From NCBI GenBank assembly GCA_022410635.1, contig JAJVDF010000161.1, forward strand, positions 1,633,729 to 1,697,728: a stretch of DNA of 64,000 nucleotides. The letters run 5' to 3'. A program made the translations under genes and the position numbers. This document shows positions 1 through 9,575 of this stretch, in pieces (within the stretch, counting starts at the first letter, position 1; each line of letters opens with the position of its first letter). The notes beneath the pieces were generated by a model. That model had not been told where the DNA came from and ran no database searches. It was given only the letters and a program-made list of their open reading frames with translations. This DNA is from Tretioscincus oriximinensis. Lineage: Eukaryota; Chordata; Lepidosauria; Squamata; Gymnophthalmidae.

Positions 1-92
1 TTTTTATATCTTGTTTTGGTTGTTAGCTGCCCTGAGACCTTCAGGTATAGAATGGGATAGAAGTGCAAATCAATATCAATGAATAATAAAGG
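1..92 (+). repeat. L2-type LINE 3' end
   Basis: The segment carries the phrase CCCTGAGACCTTCAGGTATAG followed by an A/T-rich tail. The same phrase occurs at 24090-24140 directly behind an L2 reverse-transcriptase carboxy-terminus, so it marks the L2 3' UTR. The copy is cut by the window edge. It could equally be a SINE that shares the L2 tail. Confidence 0.55.
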
Positions 93-2145
93 ACTTGGGG
101 AATAATATTTTATTTTATTCTAACAAATGAGCCATTATTACATTGCCATGGCTCCTCCAAAAGCAATCTGGATGCAGCTTTACTTCCTTATCTTACCATT
201 ATGTCTCATAAGTGATTATGATTTCGTTTGTTTGTGGTTCAGAATTTTATTCTGACCTCCCCTGAAGTCTAAGAATGAAAAACAAATGATTAAACTGTTC
301 AACGTAATTTCAGCATTAAACACCCACATGCCTAAATTTAGCAACAGCATTAACTAATCATATTTAAAAAACTTAACAGGAGAATAGAAGTCGTCTAGGC
401 TACCAGCTGGTACTACTATGGGAATGAGTTGTTTATACTCAGTCAAGTTCAGGGCATCATTTGCAGTGAGCAACATGTTCATCCTCAATTAAAGTCTTTA
501 AAATATGTTGGGACACTAGTCATAGCTTAAGTTAAGTTCAAATAGACTTTTCCCCTTGCTGGCTTTCCATCTTCTGTGCCAGTACTTATTATGTTAATAT
601 TGCATTGTTGAGCTGTAGCTTTTACTAAGGACTGTTTTCTTATTTGTAGTAAACAAATACTGGAGAGAACATTATAGATATATAAATAACCAATTACAGG
701 TGGAGTTCTAAAACTCTCAGAAAAGGTAACTGACTCTTTCTTTGGCAAAAATCATACCTGAGTGCCTTTGGCCTGGCTTTAGGACTCATTGGGAAAGCCA
801 TGGATGGATAGGAAGGATGCTGACAGGCTCCCCTGTCTAGATAGGTTTAAGAAAGGATTAAAAAGCTTCATAGAAATCTGTTAGTGTCTAGACGATGCAT
901 CCAGATTGGAGAGAAAGGCAGGATACCTCTGAAAGCCATTGCAGAGAACTGAGAGCAGACAATAGTTGTGCCTTTGTCTTCTGCTTGAGAATGCCAAGAA
1001 GCAAGGGCAGGGGGCACTAGGTGAGAAATGGGAGGTAGATTATATTGATTGTGGCTGGATTCAGCAGGGTTCCTCTTATGTTCCACTATATTTCTGTGTT
1101 CAAAGTTTGTTTTGCCAAGACAATTTATTTTGAAAAAAATAACATGTACTACCTCAATCTGCTCATTTTCACAGACATACAGCTCTAGCAGACCTAATAG
1201 CAACGTAGCTTCTGAATAACAGCAACTGACAGATGTTTAATATATATCTAAAGTTGATGTATCCTAGACTGACCAGATTTTCTGACGTCCAAACCAGGAT
1301 AATTAATATTCACGCTCCGCCTCCAAAATCCCATCCCGAGAAATCTGCGAAGCATGTGAGAATTTTTAAAAGTGTGTGAGAATTTTGAGAAGTGTGCAAG
1401 AAATTTGTATTTTTAAATGTTTTACTGAAGGGTGGGTGCATTGAGGAGCTGGCCTCGGTTGCCAGAGCCCCCTAGTGGTGGTGCAATGGTTTTTTTAAAA
1501 AAAAATCAAAGGATTTTTTTAAATTTTTATTTTATTTATTTATTTTTTTCCTCAGCAAAAATTGGGGAAATGGCATGCTGCCCCCTCACCCCAGGAGGGT
1601 GGGATAGACAACCCCAAACCAGGTTTTTATACTCCAAAAGGGGTCATCTGGTCAGCCTGTGTATCAATAATTTGTTTCAGTAAGAGAATGGGACATAAAA
1701 TATAATGCCACATTTCTATAAAGAAGGCCTGATTGCACCTTTGTCCAATTGTCATGATTGCACCTTTGTCCAATTGCAGTGCCTGTATGGATGTCATCAG
1801 AGGGTATGCCTCCCTTCGCTGCATCACCGCTTTGTATTTGCAGGGACCCTTATGAGAATTACCATATGCATGTGAGAATCATCCTTTCCCATACAAGGAA
1901 TTTCTCAGCTTGTGATGCTCTAGTGGGAGGGAGTTGCCTCAGATGCCACATGTCTTCCCAAGCCTGCATTTATGGGTTAGTATTAGTCAAAGCCACATGA
2001 GAAGTAGGGAACTGGGAGTTGTGTCCCGTCACTCTCTGGTTGTCCCTTGGCTAGCTATCAGCTTGCTAAGTGCTGGCTAAAGCCATGCTGGGAGGGGAGA
2101 CATCACTTGCCTTCCTAAGCCCTGGCTAAGGCTTTGGCTTGAGTT
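93..2145. other. No gene seen; AT-rich flank with small tandem duplication
   Basis: No open frame with family resemblance or paired splice sites was recognised. A 22-bp segment is duplicated at 1730-1751 and 1755-1776. The block at about 1430-1700 (gene-like GC content then T-rich) and the GC-richer stretch at 1900-2145 look like old repeat sequence, the latter interrupted by the MITE that follows. Confidence 0.5.
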
Positions 2146-2513
2146 ATCCTAGCCAGTGCTTTTTTTCCCGAAAAAAAGGTGACGGTACTAACGCCGGCGA
2201 GGGGGNNNNNNNNNNNNNNNNNNNNNNNNNNNNNNNNNNNNNNNNNNNNNNNNNNNNNNNNNNNNNNNNNNNNNNNNNNNNNNNNNNNNNNNNNNNNNNN
2301 NNNNNNNNNNNNNNNNNNNNNNNNNNNNNNNNNNNNNNNNNGGGGGCGTTAGCGGCGGGGGGGCAGGGGGGCGGGGGCGATGTTAGCAGCAGCCACCGCC
2401 GCTGCCACCACTGCCGCTGCCGCCCCCCCGCCCCACCCCCCCGCCTGCCTAAATAAAAGGTGCCGGTACTGTGTTCCGGCGCGTTCCGGCACAAAAAAAG
2501 CCCTGATCCTAGC
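2146..2513. mobile_element. hAT-type non-autonomous element (MITE) with 8-bp target duplication
   Basis: The element (2154-2505) is flanked on both sides by ATCCTAGC (2146-2153 and 2506-2513), an 8-bp target duplication typical of hAT transposons. Its ends are CAGTGCTTTTTTT and the inverted AAAAAAAGCCCTG, a 13-bp terminal inverted repeat with one mismatch. The interior is extremely GC-rich, with poly-G/poly-C and GCC/GCT triplets, and contains a 136-bp run of N (2206-2341). No transposase is present. The frames that run through the N gap are artefacts. Confidence 0.75.
2206..2341. other. Assembly gap (136 N)
   Basis: A continuous run of N sits between poly-G stretches inside the GC-rich MITE. 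Its size may be an estimate. The flanking homopolymers explain why sequencing or assembly failed here. Confidence 0.95.
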
Positions 2514-4203
2514 CATCCTTCTGATAGTTTGAACAGGCTAGGACCGCATTGCCCTAAGCTACAAAAAGAAATCTGAGTAATAACAAAGACCACAAACATG
2601 TTACGGATACTTATTGTGATGTTTACTCATTTCAAAAACTTATATTTCCCAGACTGGCAGCCATTTTTTGTTATCAGGTTAGGGATTTTACAATTCAGTG
2701 AAGAATTATTTTGTGGCTTACTCTAGTTTCCTGATAAATAATTTACCAGGTTTTCTCCAACAAATATTTCATCAGTAGAAGAGAGACTTAGTCCAGGAAG
2801 CTGAAGCTATCAGCTCTTGAATTAGACCTTAGAGAACTCTCTATGATATGTTCCGTATTTTAAATTGTAAAGTGCCTTGGGTACAGAACAAGTGATATAA
2901 ATATATAGATACACAAACACACATGCAGAGCACTCTAATAAATTACAGAACACTGTTTCCACCAGAAAGGAGACTCTCATCGACTTCTTTCTACACTATT
3001 ACTATTCCCAGCCATTGAAGTGACTTCTTTCAAGGGCTAAGAAGAATCTTTGCAACATAAGGAATATATTCTAAAATTTTGGAATATGATCCTGTGAACT
3101 TGTTATATTGAGAATGTCTCACTGGTAATCACTCATGTACCATCCCTATTAAATCCCAGGAAATTGTGCTACAAATTTAAGACAAATAATTTCACTGCTA
3201 AGACTTTTCTAAGAAAAGCTGGTTCCTAGAGCAACGTGCCTTATGGTTCCTACTTTCTCCTTTCTGTTGGCTATATGGCACCATTAAACATACCCAGTGT
3301 CTAAACAAAGGATCAAATCAGCTGTCATCTATTTATTCACATGTGTTTGTTCTTTCTCTCAAGACTTTGCAGACTTCCATTTGAGAAACAGTCCGGTAAA
3401 AATAAGCAAAGGTTCTTCCTTTCTCATCAGCTTTTGAGCCACCAGCAACAATCAGCCCGAGTACATTTTACCATCTGAAGCAAAGAACAAAATGGCTTCC
3501 ATATCTTCAGAAACCACATGGAATGTTTGTCTCATTTCAGTAATAGCTACAGGCACTTCACTGCACCTCAGAGAGTAGGCTAGATTCAGGAAAGGCAATG
3601 AAAAAATAAGAAAAATGACTGATGGGCAGCCTGCCTCGCTCATCTCTGCATTTTCACACCACCTATTCCGTATCAANCTACGTGTTCACCCAGAGAACCT
3701 CACTGCTCTCTTCAAAACCTTGTCTAGGGCTTGCAGTTCACAGAGTCTTGCCCTGCTATATAATCAGGCACATGGAGTCATATTGGCCTTTCTAGACACT
3801 GTACTGTTTTACAGGGCAGCTGCATAGTTAAAGATTGAGAAAATGCAGGAAGTAGTGACAGCAATGGTGGAAGCACTACAATAGGTTATCTTTCTCTGGT
3901 TGCTCCAGCTCACGTATTTTTCATTTCTCCTCCCACTGCAATGGTCAGTGTGGAAGAATTGCATAACACAGTGTGGAGCTTAACATAGAAGTGGTGCAGC
4001 GGATGGAATCCTGGTAGAAGATGTAGGGTTGTGTTGGACAAGCTGCCAGACAGGCTAGTTGTTCAGTGTTTTCAAGTTTTGTTTCCAACCATTCCTTTGC
4101 AGTTGTGCTATTAAACTCCTGTCTGGAGGTCAGGATGCTGGTATCGTGGCTGGCATCTGTGTATTCTGTCAGTCTCCTTGGTTAGATCTTGTCAGTACAC
4201 TAA
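2514..4203. other. No gene seen
   Basis: Unique-looking AT-rich sequence. On the minus strand around 3350-3676 two short open stretches in different frames follow one another, which could be an old coding relic, but no family was recognised and no splice sites support it. Confidence 0.4.
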
Positions 4204-4424
4204 ACTTGAGCCAGTCTGCACAGAAGTTATTTTATTTATTTATTTTATTTATTTCTGCTTTTATCCCATCCTATACAAAATTGACATATTAAAAATAGTA
4301 TAAAAACTGTCAAAAACTGTCAACACTATTATACAATTTAAGATACACCTATTTGCCTGACAGTTTAGAATATGTCTGTTAAGTATAGAAAGTATTCATC
4401 CTCTCATTTTAAAGAGTACTTTAA
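4204..4424. repeat. Copy A of a dispersed duplicate (partner at 59754-59982)
   Basis: From 4204 to about 4390 the sequence matches 59754-59940 in the same orientation with only two mismatches that I can see. The two copies then diverge by a short indel and both run into TTTAAAGAGTACTTTA and a TAG repeat. The first third, read on the minus strand, resembles an L2-type tail (GGATGGGATAAAAGCAGAAATAAA), but the shared segment continues beyond that tail. The unit is therefore either an undescribed repeat or a small duplication. Confidence 0.8.
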
Positions 4425-4480
4425 TAGTAGTAGTAGTAGTAGTAGTAGTAATAATAATAATAATAACAACAATAACAATA
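4425..4480. repeat. (TAG)n/(TAA)n microsatellite
   Basis: About eight TAG units run into ATA/TAA and AAC-type units. The microsatellite ends the dispersed duplicate, as in the partner copy near 60 kb. Confidence 0.9.
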
Positions 4481-5740
4481 ATTAATAACAGATACATATA
4501 TGTATCTATTAATGTTCAAGTTAGTGTCACTAAGGACTGTAGGTATATCATTTGACCTCAAGATGCTATTACACGATTTAGAACTGACCAACTTCAACCT
4601 CCAACTACTTCAATTAGAAAACAAAACCATACAAAGGAAAAATATATGAAAAAGAACCATTCACACTGGAAATGATTCTTTGTAAGTGTATTGGAGCCTA
4701 TGGAAAGCCATGTCGTGTAGTGAGAAGTTGGTACCCACATTAAACTGTTTAGGAAGGAGATGGAAAGCTGTATCAGGTTGCTCTAGCAGCAATTCATCTC
4801 AGTTTGGGACAGGTTGCTGTGCCCATCCTGAAACACTGGTAGCTAGTGCCCCCCCCCCAAAAAAAACAAAAAAACAAAAGAGAGAGTCCTGCATGCATCT
4901 CTATTGTTGTCTAAGGGGAAAAAACACGTCATGTTCGATGTTTGGTTGTCATCTTGTGTACTTCAGCATTTCAGTCTGTGAGATACCTAGTTCTTGAGTC
5001 TAGGTTGCATACCAACAAGCAACACACTCAGTAACAAAAACAATGTGTATGACTTACTAAAACAGTATTACTACAGTCAACAGATATTAGCAACATTTTG
5101 CACATATTCTGTGTCACTTAGTAAATTACATTCTGTTGGTAAATTGGTTTAGATATCTTGGACCCTCCAACTCTGTTGGACAACAATACGCATCAGCCCT
5201 AGTCATTGACTGGCTGAGGCTGAAGAAAATTCCAGAGTAGTCTTAGAAACTGTTATTCTTCCTTTAGAACCAATAAACGCAACAGCTAAGTGTCTAAATC
5301 GAGAACATCCATGCAGGTTTCTTTACAAAAAAGAGTTGCCACGACTTCCTTCTGGGAGTCCCTTCACTGTTCCTTGTTAACTAGTCTAGGCAACAGCTCT
5401 GGTATTCAGAAGCAAAAATCTTTCATTCAAGTCATAATCAGAGCAGACCAAACTGAATGCAAAGTTTATATTTCCAAAAAAGTAAATGGGCAGATGCCTT
5501 CCAGTTGAGAGCTTGGATAAATGTTAACAAGGGTAAAACAGCAAGGAGTTTTCTTGGAGACAGTATGGAAATGGCTGCTTGACTCTGGCTTCTTCCAGAG
5601 GGTATAGGAAACTGAAAGTGGGCCATGCTGCTGTGTGCAAAGCAAACCATTAAGTCATTCTTGGTTGTAGAAAGAAAGGGGCTCTGGTCACCCAAGAGCT
5701 AAGTTCTAAAGTGATGCCATTTATAGCCAGACATTGCCGT
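4481..5740. other. No gene seen
   Basis: No recognised coding or RNA feature. A short C/A homopolymer run lies at 4850-4880. Confidence 0.45.
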
Positions 5741-5925
5741 TGTAGTTGATCATTCTGGAATAAAACACTGTCTAGATAGCTTTAGTCTGGAATACCCATG
5801 CTTTGCTTCAGAATATGCAAATATAGGTGGGTCCCCCATACAAGTCCCTTTAAGTAGAAAAAATGTTTCTCTCTAGAGAATTGAGCGCAGATTCGCTAAA
5901 GAGGTTCCATCCCACACAGGGTTGC

Positions 5926-5980
5926 ATTGCAGGCTGGGAGCTCTAGTCCACAGTGCTTGGACTACACTTCCCAGCAGGCC
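5926..5980. promoter_or_regulatory. Inverted pair of ZNF143/THAP11 (SBS)-like motifs
   Basis: GGACTACACTTCCCAGCAGG (5959-5978, plus) closely resembles the vertebrate SBS2 motif ACTACAATTCCCAGCATGC. A diverged copy lies opposite on the minus strand (5926-5948, with CTCCCAGCCTGC). The pair is about 0.9 kb upstream of the CpG island. Similar sequence also occurs inside some vertebrate transposons, so a promoter role is inference. Confidence 0.35.
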
Positions 5981-6632
5981 CCACTACCAGCACAACAACA
6001 GCTGTTTCACTTTTTTTTAGCATTTGGGTTGTTACTGCTGCTCCTGCCAGGTTTGTGAAGCTGCTGGGCATCNAAGCTTTTATAATAAGTACTTCGTCAT
6101 TGTGGGAAAAAAACCCAGCATAGAAAAGTAGGCAGAAACAAATCTTTTAAACCATAAAACAGGAAACAAAAATTGTCAGGAAGTAACAATAATAATAATA
6201 AAAAATCAGTGATGTCTCGACACAGTGAAGACCTGTGAAGCCATATCCAGATATCCCCGAAGCTGCATCCAGGCATCTTTTATTTATTACATTTGCATTA
6301 TAATAGTGCAGATGTGCCTTATTCTGGAACATCCAGGGGACAAAGCAATAATATACTGCAATAATGCACAACTATTCCGTAACAAAGCTGTCCTGGGAAT
6401 ACTTTATTCTGGATTATCTCGCTTTAGCAAATTAGTGCGTGTCTGGCTGCACCCCCACATCACTTATTAGTGGATATTCCACTGTACAGTATCGATATTC
6501 TGGAATAAATCCGTCCCCACGATGCTCTAGGGTGGAACAGCCAACTATAGTGGAATAAATATGCTTCTGTGTCCCACGTTAGCACCCGGGAGTCTTATTC
6601 TGGGTCACATTTCGGGACAGAGTTTGGCCATC

Positions 6633-6696
6633 CACATGCCAGTCTAGACTATGGCAGGCCCCATTCGGGGCCTGCCATAGTCTAGACTAGCATGTG
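6633..6696. repeat. Near-perfect palindrome, 30-bp arms
   Basis: The left arm 6633-6662 and right arm 6667-6696 are inverted copies with a single mismatch, separated by the 4-base loop ATTC. The core reads GGCAGGCCCC/GGGGCCTGCC. The palindrome ends about 170 bp before the CpG island. It could be a fold-back transposon remnant or a cruciform-forming site. Confidence 0.9.
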
Positions 6697-6869
6697 CCTG
6701 GCAGGCTTCTATTCCGGGGTATAGGCCAGGACAAGGCTCCATGTGGAAAGGGCCTTTTGAGTCCCGCCTCCGCCTGGACGATCCCCCTCAGATGTCCCTT
6801 ATTTTTAAAGGCAAATAATCTCCCTGCATCTCCCCCTCCTCCTCCCTTCCAGTCTTCCTGAGGGGAGGG

Positions 6870-7960
6870 GAAGAAGAAGGGACGGGGCAGCACAGCGCTG
6901 CGAGGCTTGAGGAAGGGGGCGCGGGGGAGAGGCGGGGCCCGCGATGGAGACCCGCCCGGGTAGTTGGCGGACTCGCTTGGCTTCGCCTCCTCGCCGCTCG
7001 CTGATTTGACTCTTCGCTCTCCCGCTCCGTTCCTTCTCCTTCCTTCTCTCCGGCTGCCGCCTTCCCTCCTTCTCCGCCCCGAGGCTCAGGCGGGCGGGGG
7101 GGCGTCGCAGGCAGGGTGGGGCCGAGGCTCAGGGACACCCACCCCACCCCACCCCGGCACGCAGCAGCAGCCACGCCGCGCGTGTCGTGTCCACAGGGTC
7201 CCCGGCGCCGCCTCCTCGCCGCAGCTCCAGGCGAACACACGCGCGCGGGCAAGCGGGAGTTTAAAAGAAGACGCGGCGGGGAGGGACAATAAATAAAGGC
7301 GGGAGGGGGCGGCGGCAGCAGCGGGAACAGCAGAGGCGCCGCCGACGGACGAGGCAGCGGTGCCACAGGAGCGCCTCAGCAAGGCTCAGCCCAAGCGACG
7401 AGGCTGCCTGCCCGGGGACGCCACCGCCTCGCCTTCCCGCCCGCCCGCCCGCCCGGAGGAACCGCGGGGCAGCAGCAGCAGCAGCGGCGGCGGTGGCGGC
7501 CGTTCTCCCTCGCCCTGCAGGTAAGGCGGGCGGGCGGGCGGGGAGGTCGTGCGGGGCCCCAACGGAGCAGCGCCTTGTCGGTGTTGGCCGTGCGTGGACT
7601 GCGGTGGGCTAAGAGGCGCGGGAAGTGAAAGGGAGGGGGGAGGGGGGCTGTTATAGGGGTTACGGGGGTCGCTGAGGGGTCGCCGTTCCCTTGCCTGTGA
7701 GGGGAAAACGAAGCTGCTGCGCAGGGGAGAAAGGAGAAGCCGGCGGGACTTGGCAGCCGCCGAGGCGCTGAGTTCAAGGGGTGGCCCTGGGCTCCCCTTG
7801 TCTCCCGGACCCTGTAGAAGCGGCTCTCGGAGGTGCTGCTGGGCATCTCCTCAGCGGCCGCCTTGCCTTGTAACCGCCTTCCTTCCCCCGTCCCACCGGC
7901 CGCTTCGCTCCCTCTCCGTGCGTAACCCGGCTGGTTCTTGTAAGTTTATATGCGGAGGGC
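6870..7960. promoter_or_regulatory. CpG island with likely promoter
   Basis: The sequence changes abruptly from AT-rich to dense CpG and GC, with GC boxes such as GAGGCGGGGC near 6930 and several GGGCGGG runs. This is the only such tract in the window. TATA-like TTTAAAAG (about 7260) and AATAAATAAAGG (about 7289) lie 220-260 bp before a consensus splice donor. Vertebrate CpG islands of this kind normally mark the 5' end of a gene. Plus-strand transcription is favoured by the donor at 7521; a divergent minus-strand transcript is possible. Long open frames here on both strands are GC-driven shadows. Confidence 0.85.
7300..7520 (+). other. Putative non-coding first exon of a large gene
   Basis: The exon end is set by the strong donor CTGCAG|GTAAGG at 7521. 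The start is a guess, placed downstream of the TATA-like elements. No ATG occurs on the plus strand between about 6950 and 7520, so the exon would be 5' UTR only, with the start codon in a later exon. A second, weaker donor (TTCTT|GTAAGT) lies near 7938 and could give an alternative first exon. The gene could not be identified. The candidate coding exon at 60951-60991 may belong to the same transcript, which would make the DNA between them intron. Confidence 0.5.
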
Positions 7961-8407
7961 CCGGGGGACCCTTTGGCAGCGTTGCTTCGGACTGGGCTTG
8001 GTGTGAGTCTGCCTGGNAGGATCGTGTGCGCGTTGTGTTGGTTCCAGACTGAGGGTTTGCCCAGTTCGCCCGCAGTAGCAGCACACCGGTGTGACCGTGC
8101 GGTTTGTCTGGTGTGTGTATTTTAAACCTTTAGTGGTTTCCACTTTCCAGGTGTTTCTGCTCTTCCAAGCGACTAACTTCCCCCGTGCATCCCTTTCGAT
8201 TATAATTGCACCGCAGTGAGGGGGGCTTTTGATGACACCCCCACAGTCCACTTCCAGGCTGGAAGAATACACCCGTAAAGTGGACAGAACATGGTTCCCA
8301 CGTTCTCTCAAACCACGCAGGGCTCTCTGAGTCAGAAGAATGCTGCAAGAAAACAGCTTGCCACTTTGCGGAAGGTTTCTCCCGCTCTGAAAGTGAACTG
8401 AAACTGG
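7961..8407. other. Downstream shore of the CpG island; no gene seen
   Basis: CpG density falls away. No coding frame with recognisable similarity was found; open frames here are short and run into repeat sequence. Confidence 0.5.
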
Positions 8408-8698
8408 ATTCAAGCTTGGATAGTTTCAAGACAGGACTAGACAGGTTTATGGACACTAAGGGTATAAATGGATACTAAGATAGTTGTCTGGATGTAGCCT
8501 CCGGGATGGAGCAACAGGCAGGACTTTTGAAATACCATTTGCAGGGAGTCATGAACAGGAGCATATTTTGCTTTCCTCCTCTGTTTGGACTGCCCAGGTG
8601 CATCTGGTGGGCCTCTGTGTGACACAGAATGCTGGACTTGATGGGCTGTGGCCTGATCCACTATGGCTCTTCTTATGTTCTTATGTTCTTATGTTCTA
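8408..8698 (+). mobile_element. CR1 LINE 3' end
   Basis: The copy begins in the last codons of the CR1 reverse-transcriptase frame (encoding TGLDRFMDTKGING-like sequence) and continues through the CR1 3' UTR to three TTCTTATG tail units. It is a 5'-truncated insertion sitting just downstream of the CpG island. The same 3' UTR occurs at 33.5, 35.7 and 47.2 kb. Confidence 0.9.
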
Positions 8699-9407
8699 GG
8701 GGGTGACCCAGGGTCTTCTTTATTTATTTTTTAAAATGGTTGCCCCTGCAGTTCTATCTGCATGTTCAACTTTGGGCAGAAGAGTCCAACAAGTCCATGG
8801 GTGGGGCTTCTTCCATCGGAGTCAACCCGCCAGTTCATCGGGCCGTGAAGATGGAAGGATAGAGCGCGGAGTTCGCCCCTCCTGTTCAGATGGATTTGGC
8901 GCCAAGAGTGGCTTTGGTTTAGTTAGGCGCTGCGTGGATTCTTCTGTCAAATAGATTTCCTTGCAGAAAGGCAGCAGGCAATAGGAGGCACATCTGCGCG
9001 TCTCTCCTTGTTCTCCCCCCCCACACACATACACACACAAACATAAAAATGTGATATGAGAAGTGCCAGGGAGTGAACTGATGGGCATCTGACCTGATCC
9101 TCTTTTTTTCCTGCGCGAACCCGTTTTCTGCACAATTCCCACTCCAGCTCTACCCAGAGGAGTACAGATATGGAGATTAACTTTGCTAGATTGCAGTTAT
9201 CTTCGCCAGTCACCTTTGCAATAAAGCCGGGAGAGCAACAGAAAGACGATCTATATCAGTGTGTAGCTTTTTGCTTGAAACAGATTGGATGAGCGCCGGG
9301 GTGGTGAATAAGCAGATATTTAGATGATAACCCCTGACGGCGTTTTGCCTGAGTTCCTATTAATACGCCAAGGTTTGCTTCAGATCTGTTAAATCCTAAA
9401 ATACCAA

Positions 9408-9429
9408 CCCCCCCCCCCCCCCCCCCCCC
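9408..9429. repeat. Poly-C tract (22 C)
   Basis: An uninterrupted run of C is directly visible; its length is likely to vary between individuals or with sequencing error. Confidence 0.95.
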
Positions 9430-9552
9430 AAGGCAAGAGCTCCTGAATGTCAGATAGAAAATCGCCTTTCCTCCCCCCCTTGAAAGGACATTAGGTTTTA
9501 TTCTATGCAGAGAGAAACTAGCTTTAGGAGGAAGCAAGAAGCAAGTGATAGC

Positions 9553-9575
9553 TGTGTGTGTGTGTGTGTGTGTGT
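9553..9575. repeat. (TG)n microsatellite
   Basis: About eleven TG units in an uninterrupted run. Confidence 0.95.

Larger units (their letters stand above)
5745..6720. repeat. Probable old DNA element with repeated TATTCTGG motifs
   Basis: The motif ATTCTGG(A) recurs near 5750, 6311, 6401, 6502 and 6594, with variants CTATTCCG near 6370 and 6706, and the tract includes the palindrome at 6633-6696. Clustered short motifs and a palindrome suggest subterminal repeats of a DNA transposon, but I found no target duplication. An alternative is chance plus local duplication. Confidence 0.3.

Noticed and set aside
2139..2599. Open frames of 105 and 151 codons across the N gap
   Set aside because: They are held open by N and by GC-rich homopolymer and triplet sequence inside a MITE; no protein family is visible.
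6788..7846. Long frames (up to 192 codons) on both strands in the CpG island
   Set aside because: Pro/Ala/Arg/Gly-rich low-complexity translations expected from GC-rich DNA with few stops; no domains.
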